Source: Mesorhizobium sp. J428 (GTDB lineage Bacteria > Pseudomonadota > Alphaproteobacteria > Rhizobiales > Rhizobiaceae). From it: DNA of 64,000 nt. Both the position numbers and the translations under genes were made by a program. The DNA lies in the NCBI RefSeq assembly GCF_024699925.1, contig NZ_JAJOMX010000001.1:1464001-1528000 (forward strand). Direction: 5' to 3'. The notes under the pieces were generated by a model that ran no database searches, was not told the origin of the DNA, and saw only the letters and a program-made list of their open reading frames with translations. Shown here one piece after another: positions 8,000 through 16,717 of this stretch. Numbering within the stretch: position 1 is the first letter of the stretch; every line of letters starts with the position of its first letter.

Positions 8000-8488
8000 A
8001 TGTCCAAGCTCTTCGCAACGGCCGGCGCCAAGCTTCATATCGGTGCCATCAAAACCTTCGCCGGAACCGACTTCGTCGCGACCGATTTCACGACCGGCTC
8101 GCCCACCTGGACCGAGATCGGCGGCACGACCAATCTTGGCTCGGTTGGCGACGTGTCCGAACTGATCACGTCGAACCAGATCGGTGCGGCACGCACTCGC
8201 AAGGCCAAGGGCACCCGCAACGGCGGTAGCATGCAGGTCGTGTGCGATCTCGACTATGCTGATGCAGGCCAGCTCGCCGTGGTCGCGGCCGAGAAAACCC
8301 ACGACAGCTATGCGTTCCGTCTCACCTTCAACGATGCACCGGCAGGCGGCACGCCTTCGATCCGCTATTTCACCGCGTTCGTGATGTCGGCCGCCGAGCA
8401 GTTCGACGAGGCCAACAGCGTGATGAAGCTCAACTCCACCCTCGAGGTTGACAGCAATATCGTCCGTGTCGCCGCCGCCGAAGCGTAA
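8000..8488 (+). CDS. Tail tube (major tail)-like protein
   Basis: A 162-residue protein beginning MSKLFATAGA. The pattern of a short N-terminal arm, GSPTWTEIGGTTNLGSVGD near 35-53, SNQIGAARTRKAKGTRNGG in the middle, and a final FTAFVMSAAEQFDEANSVMKLNSTLEVD resembles siphophage tail tube proteins (lambda gpV / HK97 gp6-fold proteins). The protein would polymerise as hexameric rings forming the tail lumen. In normal siphophages it sits after the connectors; here it precedes them. Its presence argues against a head-only satellite. Confidence 0.75.
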   Translation: MSKLFATAGAKLHIGAIKTFAGTDFVATDFTTGSPTWTEIGGTTNLGSVGDVSELITSNQIGAARTRKAKGTRNGGSMQVVCDLDYADAGQLAVVAAEKTHDSYAFRLTFNDAPAGGTPSIRYFTAFVMSAAEQFDEANSVMKLNSTLEVDSNIVRVAAAEA

Positions 8489-8541
8489 CGATCATCCGCC
8501 CGCGCTTGTCGCGGGAACTATCGTATGTCCGGAGATCCCGA

Positions 8542-8871
8542 ATGGCACTCGACCTGGCCGGCATGAAGGCCCACTGCAACGTCACCGGCACGACCGATGA
8601 CGCCGTGCTCACGCGGCTGCTGGCGGCGGCGCAGAAGCACGTCGAGCGGTTGCTGGGCTATGCCCTAAGCGACACGGTCGCGTTGCCGGGCGGGGCACCG
8701 GAAGACCTGGAGCATGCCATCTACATGCTCGCAGCCGACTGGTATTCGAACCGGGAGGCCACGTTGGTCGGCGTCACGGCTCAGCCGATCCCGTTCGGCG
8801 TCGCGTCGATCGTCGCCGAGCACCGCCGCTACACCTTCGGCCTGACCGACGAGGTGGCCGACAATGGCTGA
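8542..8871 (+). CDS. Head-tail connector, HK97 gp6-like
   Basis: A 109-residue adaptor that binds under the portal as a ring. The classic pattern of this family is present: LAGMKAHCNVTGTTDDAVLTRLLAAAQKHVERLLGYAL, then an Ala/Leu helix (DLEHAIYMLAADWYSNRE) and a C-terminal VASIVAEHRRYTFGL strand. Start ATG 8542 has GGAG about 7 bases upstream. It overlaps the gp10-like gene by 8 bases. Confidence 0.9.
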   Translation: MALDLAGMKAHCNVTGTTDDAVLTRLLAAAQKHVERLLGYALSDTVALPGGAPEDLEHAIYMLAADWYSNREATLVGVTAQPIPFGVASIVAEHRRYTFGLTDEVADNG

Positions 8872-9307
8872 TGACGGCGGTATCGGGCGGCTGACGAAGC
8901 GGCTGAACAACCTCCCCAACGTGGTGAAGGCGGCTGTGCGGCCAACGCTGTTAAAGCAGGCGAACGAGATGGCGAGCACCATGCGCCAACTCGTGGCGGT
9001 CGACAGCGGAGATCTGCGCGACAGTATCGAGATCACCGGGCCGGACCAGAGCACGCCACCCTATTCGCAGCCCGGTGGCTCGATGGTCGTGCCTGCTCTG
9101 TCGGCAGCGGTCACGGCTGGCAATGAGGATGTCCGCTACGCCCACCTGGTCGAATACGGGCACAAGGCCAGCGGCTTCAGCTCGCACGACGTGCCGGCAC
9201 AACCGTTCTTCTGGCCCGCCGTCCGACTGCACAACAAGAAGGCGAGGAAGGCCATAAAGGCGGCCGTGGGGCGCGCGGTGCGGAAGAACTGGGGGAAAGG
9301 CTCATGA
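8864..9307 (+). CDS. HK97 gp10-like tail-completion / neck protein
   Basis: A 147-residue basic protein of the HK97 gp10 family, which helps join tail tube and head. Diagnostic parts are LLKQANEMASTMRQLVAVDSGDLRDSI (about 30-56), the RYAHLVEYGH segment near 95, and the PAQPFFWPAVRL motif near 112 followed by a Lys-rich C-terminal helix. It overlaps the genes on both sides (8 bases and 4 bases), so the connector genes are translationally coupled. Confidence 0.92.
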   Translation: MADDGGIGRLTKRLNNLPNVVKAAVRPTLLKQANEMASTMRQLVAVDSGDLRDSIEITGPDQSTPPYSQPGGSMVVPALSAAVTAGNEDVRYAHLVEYGHKASGFSSHDVPAQPFFWPAVRLHNKKARKAIKAAVGRAVRKNWGKGS

Positions 9308-9708
9308 GCGCCTCCCTCGCCGTCCAGACCGCTATCCGCACCCGCCTAGTTGCCACCTCGGCAGTCACTGCCCTCGTGCCGGCCGATAGCATTGTCGACA
9401 GCCATGCCGAGCGCCCCGACCCGTGTATCGTCCTCGGCGAAGATCAGGAGGTCGACGAAGGCCGCATCGCGCGCGACGTGGTGACGGTCTACTCCACCCT
9501 GCACCTGTGGAAAGAGGAGCCGTCGCTGGAGGGCGTGAAGGCCATCGCAGGGGCGATCCGCACCGCGATCAACGCCGGCCGTCTGGCTGTCACGGGATGG
9601 CACTTTGGCGGCGCGCATGTGTCCTCGACCCGCTACCTGCGCGATCCCGATGGCGTGACCAGCCATGGCGTGCTGACGATCGAGACCATCGTGAGCGAGG
9701 TGCCCTGA
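9304..9708 (+). CDS. Tail terminator-like protein, DUF3168
   Basis: A 134-residue protein of the DUF3168 family, predicted to cap the tail tube. Visible family features are the N-terminal LAVQTAIRTRLVATSAVTALVPADSI, the HAERPDPCIVLGE strand near 37-50, LHLWKEEPSLEGVKAIAGAIRTAI near 64-88 and the final RDPDGVTSHGVLTIETIV. ATG 9304 overlaps the preceding stop by 4 bases (ATGA), and its last base is the A of the next ATG. Confidence 0.92.
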   Translation: MSASLAVQTAIRTRLVATSAVTALVPADSIVDSHAERPDPCIVLGEDQEVDEGRIARDVVTVYSTLHLWKEEPSLEGVKAIAGAIRTAINAGRLAVTGWHFGGAHVSSTRYLRDPDGVTSHGVLTIETIVSEVP

Positions 9709-10028
9709 TGCGCGCCGGCCAGCTCGATCGCGAGATCACCATCCAGGCGCAGACCCGCACCGGCACGACGCCTGCCGGCACGCCGCAATTCGCATGGACG
9801 ACGTTCGCCACGGTGCGGGCGCAGATCGTCCAGGCCAGCACACAGGAGTATCTCAGGGGCTACGGCGAGACCGACAATCTCGGCGTTGTGTTCCGCATCT
9901 GGTGGCTCGACGGCGTCACCACCGAGCACCGCGTCCATTACGCCGGAAAGACCCTGAACATCCGCGAGACGAAGGAAATCGACCGGCGCAAGGGCTTGGA
10001 GCTGCGCTGCGAAGAGGTGCGGACATGA
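9708..10028 (+). CDS. Head-tail adaptor, SPP1 gp16/HK97 gp7-like
   Basis: A 106-residue head closure protein. It has the typical opening MRAGQLDREITIQAQT, followed by FAWTTFATVRAQIVQASTQEYLRG, the beta segment VVFRIWWLDGVTTEHRVHYAGKTLNI and the C-terminal IDRRKGLELRCEEV. This family closes the connector and binds the tail. It overlaps the TerS start by 4 bases. The set gp6 / gp10 / DUF3168 / adaptor is complete but in a mixed order. Confidence 0.92.
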   Translation: MRAGQLDREITIQAQTRTGTTPAGTPQFAWTTFATVRAQIVQASTQEYLRGYGETDNLGVVFRIWWLDGVTTEHRVHYAGKTLNIRETKEIDRRKGLELRCEEVRT

Positions 10029-10438
10029 AGGGGCGCAAGGCCGAACTCAGGGTGATCGAGGGCGGGCTGGATCATGTTCCGGACGTGCCGGCACATATCC
10101 CGGCCGCCGTGGTCGAAGAGTGGCGCGGCATCATCATAGAGCTGACCGAACGCAAGGTGCTGACGGATGCGATGCGCGGCAGCGTCGACGCCTATGTGAT
10201 GGCGCTGCACAATGCACGCGAGGCACAGAAGGCAATCGAGACGCACGGCCTTCTCGTGGCCTCCGGCAAGGACGGCGTGCTGAAGCAGAATCCGGCAGTC
10301 AGCCTGCTCGGCAAAGCCACTCAGACAATCATGCGATTGGCAGTCGAGCTGGGCCTGACTCCTGTTGCCAGGTCCAAAGCGGTGTTTCGTCCGCCTGCAG
10401 GGGAGGAAGATGACCTCTTCAGCAAGCTCCTATCCTGA
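10025..10438 (+). CDS. Terminase small subunit, P27 family
   Basis: A 137-residue DNA-recognition subunit of the packaging motor. The P27 pattern is clear: an N-terminal LRVIEGGLDHVPDVPAHIP, a central helical segment (WRGIIIELTERKVLTDAMRGSVDAYVMALHNAREA), SGKDGVLKQNPAVSLL and the C-terminal MRLAVELGLTPVARSKAVF. It overlaps TerL by 29 bases, with the TerL ribosome site GGGAGGAAG inside it. P27-type TerS is usual in cos phages with HNH proteins. Confidence 0.93.
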   Translation: MKGRKAELRVIEGGLDHVPDVPAHIPAAVVEEWRGIIIELTERKVLTDAMRGSVDAYVMALHNAREAQKAIETHGLLVASGKDGVLKQNPAVSLLGKATQTIMRLAVELGLTPVARSKAVFRPPAGEEDDLFSKLLS

Positions 10439-12023
10439 GTGGATCTTCGACGGGTCGACTATCGACGATCCGTTTGGCTATGGCCAGCGTGCGATCGACT
10501 TCCTCGGGCTGCTGCGTCATCCCAAGTCGCGGTTGCCCGGTCAAGCATTTGAAGTGCCGGACTGGCACGAACGCATCGTCCGCAGGATCTACGGTCCCTG
10601 CCATCCTGACGGCCGGCGCATCGTCCGCACTGTCGTGATCTTGCTGCCACGTGGCAACCGAAAGACCTCGCTCGGCGCCGCCTTGGGTCTCCTCCACACG
10701 ATTGGACCGGAGAAGCAACCGGGAAGCGAGGCGATCTTCGCAGCGTCGGATCGGAAGCAGGCACGTATCGCCTATGACGAAGCGATGGGCATCGTGCAGG
10801 CGCATCCCAAGATTGAGGAGCTCATGCGGCTCGTCGATTCGAAGAACAGGTTCGTTCACAAGAAATCCGGTGCCTTCATGGAGGCGATCTCAGCGGATGC
10901 GGGCACTCAGCACGGACGCACGCCCATCTTCGCTCTGATCGACGAGTTGCATGCCTGGAAGAAGCGCGACCTTTACGACGTGATCTCGACCGGCATGGTG
11001 AAGGTGCCGGGCTCGCTGAAGATCATCATCACGACGGCGGGTCGCGGACAGGAGAACGTGGCCTACGAGATCGTCGACTATGCGCGCAAGGTCGCCCGCG
11101 GCGAGATCAACGACCCGACCTTGCTGCCGATCCTGTTCGAGACCTCGGCGAATGCCGACTGGCGCGATGAGGAGGTGTGGCGCAGGGTCAATCCCGGACT
11201 TGCCAACGGCTTCCCGGACATCGAGGGGCTTCGCGCCCTGGCGCGTGAAGCCGAGCATCGGCCAGGCGATCGCGAGGCCTTCAGACAGCTCCATCTCAAC
11301 ATATGGCTCGACCATTCATCTGATCCGTTCGTCGATATGTCGGTTTACGACGAAGGGGCGGGCATGGTCGACGTGGATGATCTAGAGCAGGAACCTTGCT
11401 GGCTTGCCGTCGACCTATCCACGGTGAACGATCTGACGGTGATCGTCGCCGCCTGGCGCTGGGGCGAAGACGGCTACATCGTGCATCCGTGGTTCTTCTG
11501 CCCTGCCGACAACCTGCGCGGCCGGGCCGACCGCGACGGGGTGCCCTATCCGCAGTGGGCGGAGGAAGGGAATATCACCGCCACGCCCGGCAACGTGGTC
11601 GATTATCGCTCCGTCGAAGACCAGATCCGGGAGCTGTGCGCCCGCTTCGACGTGCGCGAGATCGCCTTCGACCCGCACATGGCCCGCAACATGATCGCCA
11701 ACCTGGCCGACGATGGCCTGCCGGTCGTGGAGATGCGGCAGGGATGGGTAACCATGGCGCCTGCGATCCGCGAGCTGGAGCGTGCGATCGTTGGCCGGCG
11801 CTTCCGCCACGGCGGACATCCGGTGTTGCGCTGGAACTTCCAGAACATCGCCGTCGAAACCGATAAGGCCGGCAACAAGAGCTTTCACAAGGGCAAGTCG
11901 ACCGACCGTATTGACGGCGCGGTTGCCGCCGCCATGGCAGTAGCGCGCTGCGCCGCTGGCGACAATGGCCGGTCGAGCTACGACAGCGCGCCGGAAAACG
12001 TGGACGAATGGGCATTCGCATAG
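10410..12023 (+). CDS. Terminase large subunit
   Basis: Packaging ATPase and nuclease, 537 residues, starting MTSSASSYPE behind GGGAGGAAG. The ATPase has a Walker A-like LLPRGNRKTS at 78-87 and Walker B with catalytic glutamate IFALIDELHAW (D178, E179). The C-terminal nuclease carries conserved acids in LAVDLSTVND near 330, FDPHMARNM and the final STDRIDGAVAAAMAV. It belongs to the phage terminase-like large subunit family (HK97/YmfN type). Its position after the connector genes, not before portal, is unusual. Confidence 0.96.
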   Translation: MTSSASSYPEWIFDGSTIDDPFGYGQRAIDFLGLLRHPKSRLPGQAFEVPDWHERIVRRIYGPCHPDGRRIVRTVVILLPRGNRKTSLGAALGLLHTIGPEKQPGSEAIFAASDRKQARIAYDEAMGIVQAHPKIEELMRLVDSKNRFVHKKSGAFMEAISADAGTQHGRTPIFALIDELHAWKKRDLYDVISTGMVKVPGSLKIIITTAGRGQENVAYEIVDYARKVARGEINDPTLLPILFETSANADWRDEEVWRRVNPGLANGFPDIEGLRALAREAEHRPGDREAFRQLHLNIWLDHSSDPFVDMSVYDEGAGMVDVDDLEQEPCWLAVDLSTVNDLTVIVAAWRWGEDGYIVHPWFFCPADNLRGRADRDGVPYPQWAEEGNITATPGNVVDYRSVEDQIRELCARFDVREIAFDPHMARNMIANLADDGLPVVEMRQGWVTMAPAIRELERAIVGRRFRHGGHPVLRWNFQNIAVETDKAGNKSFHKGKSTDRIDGAVAAAMAVARCAAGDNGRSSYDSAPENVDEWAFA

Positions 12024-12032
12024 GAGGGACAT

Positions 12033-14795
12033 ATGGCCGGTGAAGCAGACGCGGAACGTCTTGTCGTTCTCCTCGAGGCACGGCTGACCGATTTCGAGCG
12101 CAACATGCTCAAGGCGTCCGGCATCTCGCAGAAGAACTTCAACGCTATCCGGAAGGCCAGCAAGAGCGCCACGCGTGACATGGAGCAGGACATGATCCGC
12201 TCCACGTCGCGCATCAACCAGGCGCTCGCCACATCGGCGGCAAAGGTCGGCTCCTACGGCAAGGCGTTCGTGGGCGGCTTCGTCGGTGGCATCGTGGGCG
12301 GCGGCCTCGCCGGCATCGTGGCACAGGTCGGCAAGATCGCCGAGGGCGTCGCCGAGGTCGGACGCCAAGCCAAGATGGCGGGTGTCGGCGTGAAGTCCTT
12401 CTCGGAACTCAGCTTCGTCGTGGAGCAGGCGCGCATCCCGGTCGACACGCTCGCCGACGGGCTGAAGGAACTCAACCTTCGCGCCGACGAGTTCATCACC
12501 ACCGGAAAGGGCAGTGCTGCCGAGGCGTTCGGCCGGCTGGGCTACAGCGCCGAGGATCTGGCGAAGAAGCTGGAAGACCCGACCGAGCTGTTCACCGAGA
12601 TCATCGGCAAGCTGCAGCAGTTCGATAAGGCGGCGCAGATCCGCATCAGCGACGAGCTGTTCGGCGGTCAGGCCGGCGAGCGCTTCGTTGAGCTGATCGA
12701 CCTGGGCGCGGACGGCATCCGCAAGCAGATCAGCTTCGCCCGCGAGATGGGCCTTGTCATGGACAAGGAGATGGTCGCCAAGGCCGCGGAGGTCGACCGC
12801 AAGTTCAACCTCATCGCCAAGACCATCGGCACTGCGGTCAAATCGGCGATCGTCGACGCAGTGTCGGCATGGTTCGAGTTCCTGGACAGCTACCGCGACT
12901 TCCAGAACCAGGGCGACCAGACGCTGGTCAACAGGGCGAAGGATCTCGACGCGCAGCGGTTGGAGATCGAGAACCGCATCCTGGAGGCGCAGAACCGCAG
13001 CGGCATGACCGACCGCGCCCGCGCCAAGACGCTGAACACCCTTCGCATCGAACTGGAGAAGATCGACGCACAGCGGGCACAGGTCGAGGCTGAGCTACAG
13101 CGCCGGGCGCCAGAGACGCCGTCGGCCGCGCCGCAGACCATCGCGCCGCGCGACAACTCTGCCGACTACATCGCGGCCTATCGCAAGGAACTGGAGCTGA
13201 CGAACCGCGAACGCGCAATCGCTGCCGAGCAGGAGCGCATCCTTGCCGATGCGGTGGGGCGTGGCATCACCGTGACACAGGATCAGGCCCGGGCGCTGGC
13301 CGAGGAGAAGGTCGCCCGCGACGAGGCGGAGCAGGCCGCGAGCAAGGCCGCTGCGAACCAGGAACGGGCACAGGAGACCACCGATCGGGAACGCGCCGCG
13401 GTTCGGGAACTCATCGCCGAGCTGGAGCAGGAATTGCAACTGGTCGGCGCATCTGAGGAGACGAAGCGGGCGGCGAACGCGCTGCGCATGGCAGGGGCGG
13501 CCGCAACTGAGGAAGAGCGGAATCGCATCGTCGCCTTGAACGAGGAACTGTATCGGTCGCAGGAGCAGCACGAGCGGCTTGCCGAAGCTTCCGAGTTCTT
13601 CAATGACACGCTCGGCGATGCCATGATGGATCTGATCCCTCAGATCGAGACCGGTAACGCAGCGCTCGACCGGTTCCTCAATACGCTGCTGGAGGCTGTG
13701 GCGCAGGCGGTGTTGCTCGGCAAGGGGCCACTGGCCGGCCTGTTCGGCGATCTGTTCGGCGGAGGCAAGGGAGGATCATCGGGCAAGGGTGGTGGCTTCC
13801 TGTCCTCGATATCCTCTGCCAGCGACAAGGCTCCGTCCGTGGCCCCAGCCTCCGATGTCATGCAGAGCTATCGCGACGCCATCGCCTCGATCGAGAGCGC
13901 CGGCAGCGGCGATTACAATGCTCTCGGTCCGTGGACCAAGGGAGACCGCGCCTACGGCCGATACCAGGTCATGGGGCAGAACGTTCCGTCGTGGACCAAG
14001 GATGCGCTCGGCCGAGAGATGACGCCGGCACAGTTCCTTGCCGATCCCTCGGCACAGGATGCCGTGTTCGATCACCGGTTCGGCTCCTACCTCACCAAAT
14101 ACGGCAACCCGCAGGACGCCGCGTCGGCATGGTTCACCGGCGGCCCGTTGAAGAACGGCGCCGGCGCGTCGGATGTTCTCGGCACGACCGGCTCTGCCTA
14201 TGTCGAAAAGTTCAACACGCAACTTAAGCTGCTCGGCGACACGGCGGCCAGCTCTGTTGACGGTCTCAAGACCTTCGATACCAGTCTCGTCGACATGGCC
14301 GGGAAGCTAACGAGCAAGGATGGTCCGCTCGGCGGGCTGTTCGGCACCGGTCTCGACAACTTCGGCAACTTCATGGACGGCCGTAACGGCGGCCTCGGCG
14401 CGCTGCTGGGCTATGGCGGCGGATCTGGCGGCGGCGGTGGCGGCCTATTCGGCATGCTGTTAAGCTTCCTGCCCAAGCTTTTGGGCTTCGCCAACGGGAC
14501 ACACTCTGCGCCCGGTGGCCTGTCCCGCATCAACGAACGTGGCGGAGAGATCATCGACCTGCCGAAGGGTTCCCGCGTCATCCCGCATGATGTGTCGATG
14601 CGCATGGCGGACCAAGCTCGGAGCCAGCCCGGCAAGGTTGATCTGAACGTCAACATCACCGGTGCCAGCGGCGACGACCATGTCCGCAAGCTCGCTGCAC
14701 AGGGAGCCCGACAGGCGATCTGGGAATACAACGAGGGCCTGGCGAATGGCGGCTTCGGGGACGTCCAGCGCCGATACATTTCTCAGAAGGCGTAA
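12033..14795 (+). CDS. Tail tape measure protein with internal lysozyme-like domain
   Basis: A 920-residue protein that sets tail length. The N-terminal third has the tape-measure domain (hydrophobic FVGGFVGGIVGGGLAGIV near 82-99, then FSELSFVVEQ and SDELFGGQAGERFVEL around 125-225). Residues about 300-510 are Ala/Glu/Arg-rich coiled coil. Near residues 610-710 lies a transglycosylase/lysozyme-like domain: IASIESAGSGDYNALG with the candidate catalytic Glu, YGRYQVMGQNVPSW, and AASAWFTGG. A Gly-rich linker near 790-800 leads to GGEIIDLPKGSRVIPHD, common at tape-measure C-termini. Such domains open peptidoglycan during DNA entry, and no other muralytic enzyme is seen in the element. About 2.7 kb of tape measure predicts a tail of very roughly 130-140 nm if the usual 1.5 Å per residue holds. 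Confidence 0.9.
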   Translation: MAGEADAERLVVLLEARLTDFERNMLKASGISQKNFNAIRKASKSATRDMEQDMIRSTSRINQALATSAAKVGSYGKAFVGGFVGGIVGGGLAGIVAQVGKIAEGVAEVGRQAKMAGVGVKSFSELSFVVEQARIPVDTLADGLKELNLRADEFITTGKGSAAEAFGRLGYSAEDLAKKLEDPTELFTEIIGKLQQFDKAAQIRISDELFGGQAGERFVELIDLGADGIRKQISFAREMGLVMDKEMVAKAAEVDRKFNLIAKTIGTAVKSAIVDAVSAWFEFLDSYRDFQNQGDQTLVNRAKDLDAQRLEIENRILEAQNRSGMTDRARAKTLNTLRIELEKIDAQRAQVEAELQRRAPETPSAAPQTIAPRDNSADYIAAYRKELELTNRERAIAAEQERILADAVGRGITVTQDQARALAEEKVARDEAEQAASKAAANQERAQETTDRERAAVRELIAELEQELQLVGASEETKRAANALRMAGAAATEEERNRIVALNEELYRSQEQHERLAEASEFFNDTLGDAMMDLIPQIETGNAALDRFLNTLLEAVAQAVLLGKGPLAGLFGDLFGGGKGGSSGKGGGFLSSISSASDKAPSVAPASDVMQSYRDAIASIESAGSGDYNALGPWTKGDRAYGRYQVMGQNVPSWTKDALGREMTPAQFLADPSAQDAVFDHRFGSYLTKYGNPQDAASAWFTGGPLKNGAGASDVLGTTGSAYVEKFNTQLKLLGDTAASSVDGLKTFDTSLVDMAGKLTSKDGPLGGLFGTGLDNFGNFMDGRNGGLGALLGYGGGSGGGGGGLFGMLLSFLPKLLGFANGTHSAPGGLSRINERGGEIIDLPKGSRVIPHDVSMRMADQARSQPGKVDLNVNITGASGDDHVRKLAAQGARQAIWEYNEGLANGGFGDVQRRYISQKA

Positions 14796-14799
14796 ACCG

Positions 14800-15162
14800 A
14801 TGCGCTGGTCCCGCTTCACCGATCTGATGGTCTCGCAGGTCAAGGCGAACCTGTCCGGCAACCGCCCGCGCCTGCCGGAGGGCGGCGTCCTGCTCTGGCA
14901 GTGGTTCGGGGAACTGTGCGAGAGCCGGACCTATCACCCCGGCGGCCCGAACGCGCTCCAGCCCACCGAGATCGAGGCATGGGCCAGGCTTCGCCGCCAC
15001 CCGCTCCAGCCCCGCCACGTCGATGCGCTCCTAGCCATGGACCGGGCATGGCTCGACCATTCCTACGGCGCAATCAAGCAGGCCAGGGGCATCGCAAGTG
15101 GCGCTCCCACCGGCAGGGAGGCGGCCGTCAGCCCGGCGGCATTCGACGCGGTGTTCGGATAA
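14800..15162 (+). CDS. Tail assembly chaperone-like protein
   Basis: A 120-residue protein starting MRWSRFTDLM, 4 bases after the tape-measure stop. The middle, LWQWFGELCESRTYHPGGPNALQPTEIEAWARL followed by LQPRHVDALLAMDRAWLDHSY, matches the pattern of DUF1799/gene-transfer-agent tail assembly chaperones (a WxWF start, EIEAWARL, then LxxxDxAW). Chaperones normally lie between tail tube and tape measure, often with a programmed frameshift; here the gene is after the tape measure and no slippery fusion is evident. Function by pattern only. Confidence 0.6.
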   Translation: MRWSRFTDLMVSQVKANLSGNRPRLPEGGVLLWQWFGELCESRTYHPGGPNALQPTEIEAWARLRRHPLQPRHVDALLAMDRAWLDHSYGAIKQARGIASGAPTGREAAVSPAAFDAVFG

Positions 15163-16097
15163 TGGCCAAGGGCAGAGGCAACAAGAAGTTCAAGCATGGT
15201 CAGTTCGCCGGCTGGGACGAATATCGCTACGGCTCCGGAAAGTCTGTCACTGTTGCCCCTATTTTTCGAGGCGAGAAGCGAACGCATGTGATCGGCCTCG
15301 TGATGGACGCGATGCGCGATTGGCGTCAAACCCCGTTCGAGAGTGAAGGTCCGGTGCGTGCCGCCATCCGATCCTCGCTCTGTCTCAAAGGCTACGGCTG
15401 GGCACGCTCAGACGCACAATCTGCCGAAGTCGTGACCACTGCCTTGCATCTGCTCGGCGCCGAGCGACCCGGCTGGGAGGAGGGGCAGCGGCACTATGCC
15501 GAGCCTCGCGAGAATTGCCGTTGGTGCTATGTTCTTCTGAGCCTTGAAGACCAGCGATACGGCTTCTGTTCAAGGGAACATGCTCGCTTCGCACTCGAGC
15601 GGTGGGCGTTCGAGGAACGCTCTCGCGACAATGAGAGCTATACCAGCGTGCACCGTGCTATGGCGGGACTGAGGCAAGATCCCCGCATCTGCGCGAACCC
15701 GGCATGCGCAGTGACCTTCCGTCCACGCGAAATGAATGGAAGATTCTGCAGCGAGGCATGCCAGCGACAGGCCAAGCGCAAGTATCAGCCGCGGAAATGC
15801 GCCAGGGAAGGTTGCGGACGCACGTTCTATCCGAAGTCTCGATCCTCGAAGGACAGAGAGACGAGGGGCCTATATTGCTCGATGGTCTGCCACCGCGCCG
15901 ATCGCTGGGAAAATACGCGCGGCAATGTCGAGGCAGTATGCAAATTTTGCGGATGCAGATTTGCAGCTAGCACCTCAAGAGCACTTTATTGCAGCAACGC
16001 CCATTCGATCATCGCGCGGCGGATAGACACGGGAGTGAACGCGCCGCAGCGCATTTCGCCGCCTGTGTTCGACTATGTGTTCAGTATCGCAGCCTAA
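15162..16097 (+). CDS. Protein with four treble-clef-like zinc fingers
   Basis: A 311-residue basic protein; its ATG shares one base with the previous stop. Four Cys/His sets are visible: C119-C122-C136-H140, C177-C182-C196-C200, C213-C218-C239-C243 and C260-C263-C277-H281, each a pair of knuckles spaced as in treble-clef (FCS / ring-like) zinc fingers. The Lys-rich start (MAKGRGNKKFKHG) and fingers suggest nucleic-acid binding, but I recognise no named family. It ends the rightward operon where tail-tip genes would be expected, and its stop overlaps a convergent gene. Finger sets 2 to 4 look like an internal triplication. Confidence 0.8.
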   Translation: MAKGRGNKKFKHGQFAGWDEYRYGSGKSVTVAPIFRGEKRTHVIGLVMDAMRDWRQTPFESEGPVRAAIRSSLCLKGYGWARSDAQSAEVVTTALHLLGAERPGWEEGQRHYAEPRENCRWCYVLLSLEDQRYGFCSREHARFALERWAFEERSRDNESYTSVHRAMAGLRQDPRICANPACAVTFRPREMNGRFCSEACQRQAKRKYQPRKCAREGCGRTFYPKSRSSKDRETRGLYCSMVCHRADRWENTRGNVEAVCKFCGCRFAASTSRALYCSNAHSIIARRIDTGVNAPQRISPPVFDYVFSIAA

Positions 16098-16333
16098 GCC
16101 CCGGCAAGCCCACGGCTCTCATAGATTGATGGCTGCAGGGCTTCTTCATCAGCGATCGCCTTGTCGATTGCTTCGATGATGATCTGTATCTCCCGAACCT
16201 TGGCGCCCCAAAGGCCGCCTTCACCGTTCGTCTTTCTCAACTCCAACGCGGTCCGGACCTCGCGCCGTCGTTCTTCGACGTAAATATCTCTAAATGTTCG
16301 AAGGTTCGTCAGGGGGTTCGAAAAATCCGTCAT
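16094..16333 (-). CDS. Small hypothetical protein
   Basis: A 79-residue protein, MTDFSNPLTN at the start, with GGAG 8 bases upstream of its ATG. Mostly charged helix (REVRTALELRK, REIQIIIEAIDKAIADEE). Its stop overlaps the convergent zinc-finger gene by 4 bases. It shares strand and size with the next leftward gene (16367-16606), so the two may form a small leftward unit. No family recognised. Confidence 0.65.
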   Translation of the reverse strand: MTDFSNPLTNLRTFRDIYVEERRREVRTALELRKTNGEGGLWGAKVREIQIIIEAIDKAIADEEALQPSIYESRGLAGA

Positions 16334-16366
16334 CCTCTACTCCTGCGCCTCAGTGTGGCAGCTCCG

Positions 16367-16606
16367 CTAAAGTCCCATGCCGCGAACGACGCGGCGTCGC
16401 GGCTTCGTTTGCGGCTTCTGATCTGCCTCCTGAGGAGGATCAGTGATCGACTTAAACGGGATGGTTAGTTTCACGCCTTTTCCGTTCTCGGCAACGTTAC
16501 GGCCGTCATATGTCCAGATCTCGATGATGAGATTCTCGGTCGATCGAAGCCTGACGCCAGCCAAGCTTTCCTGAAGCTCAAAGAGCATCTCTCTGATGGT
16601 TTGCAT
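16367..16606 (-). CDS. Small hypothetical protein
   Basis: A 79-residue protein starting MQTIREMLFE. The ATG at 16604-16606 follows AGGGAGGG by 5 bases, a strong ribosome site, and decides the start within a longer open frame. It has an N-terminal helix, a beta-like middle (NLIIEIWTYDGRN, VKLTIPFKSI) and a basic proline-containing tail (KPQTKPRRRVVRG). No family recognised. It reads leftward, opposite to both flanking operons. Confidence 0.65.
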   Translation of the reverse strand: MQTIREMLFELQESLAGVRLRSTENLIIEIWTYDGRNVAENGKGVKLTIPFKSITDPPQEADQKPQTKPRRRVVRGMGL

Positions 16607-16717
16607 GTGGCCCTCCCTACCTGCCGAACCATCATGTCTTTCAACGCGGGCGCCTGCAAGATCCTGCATTTTCCCGACGTAGCCTTTTCGGGCGCTAGTG
16701 AGCGGGCCTAGCACGCT

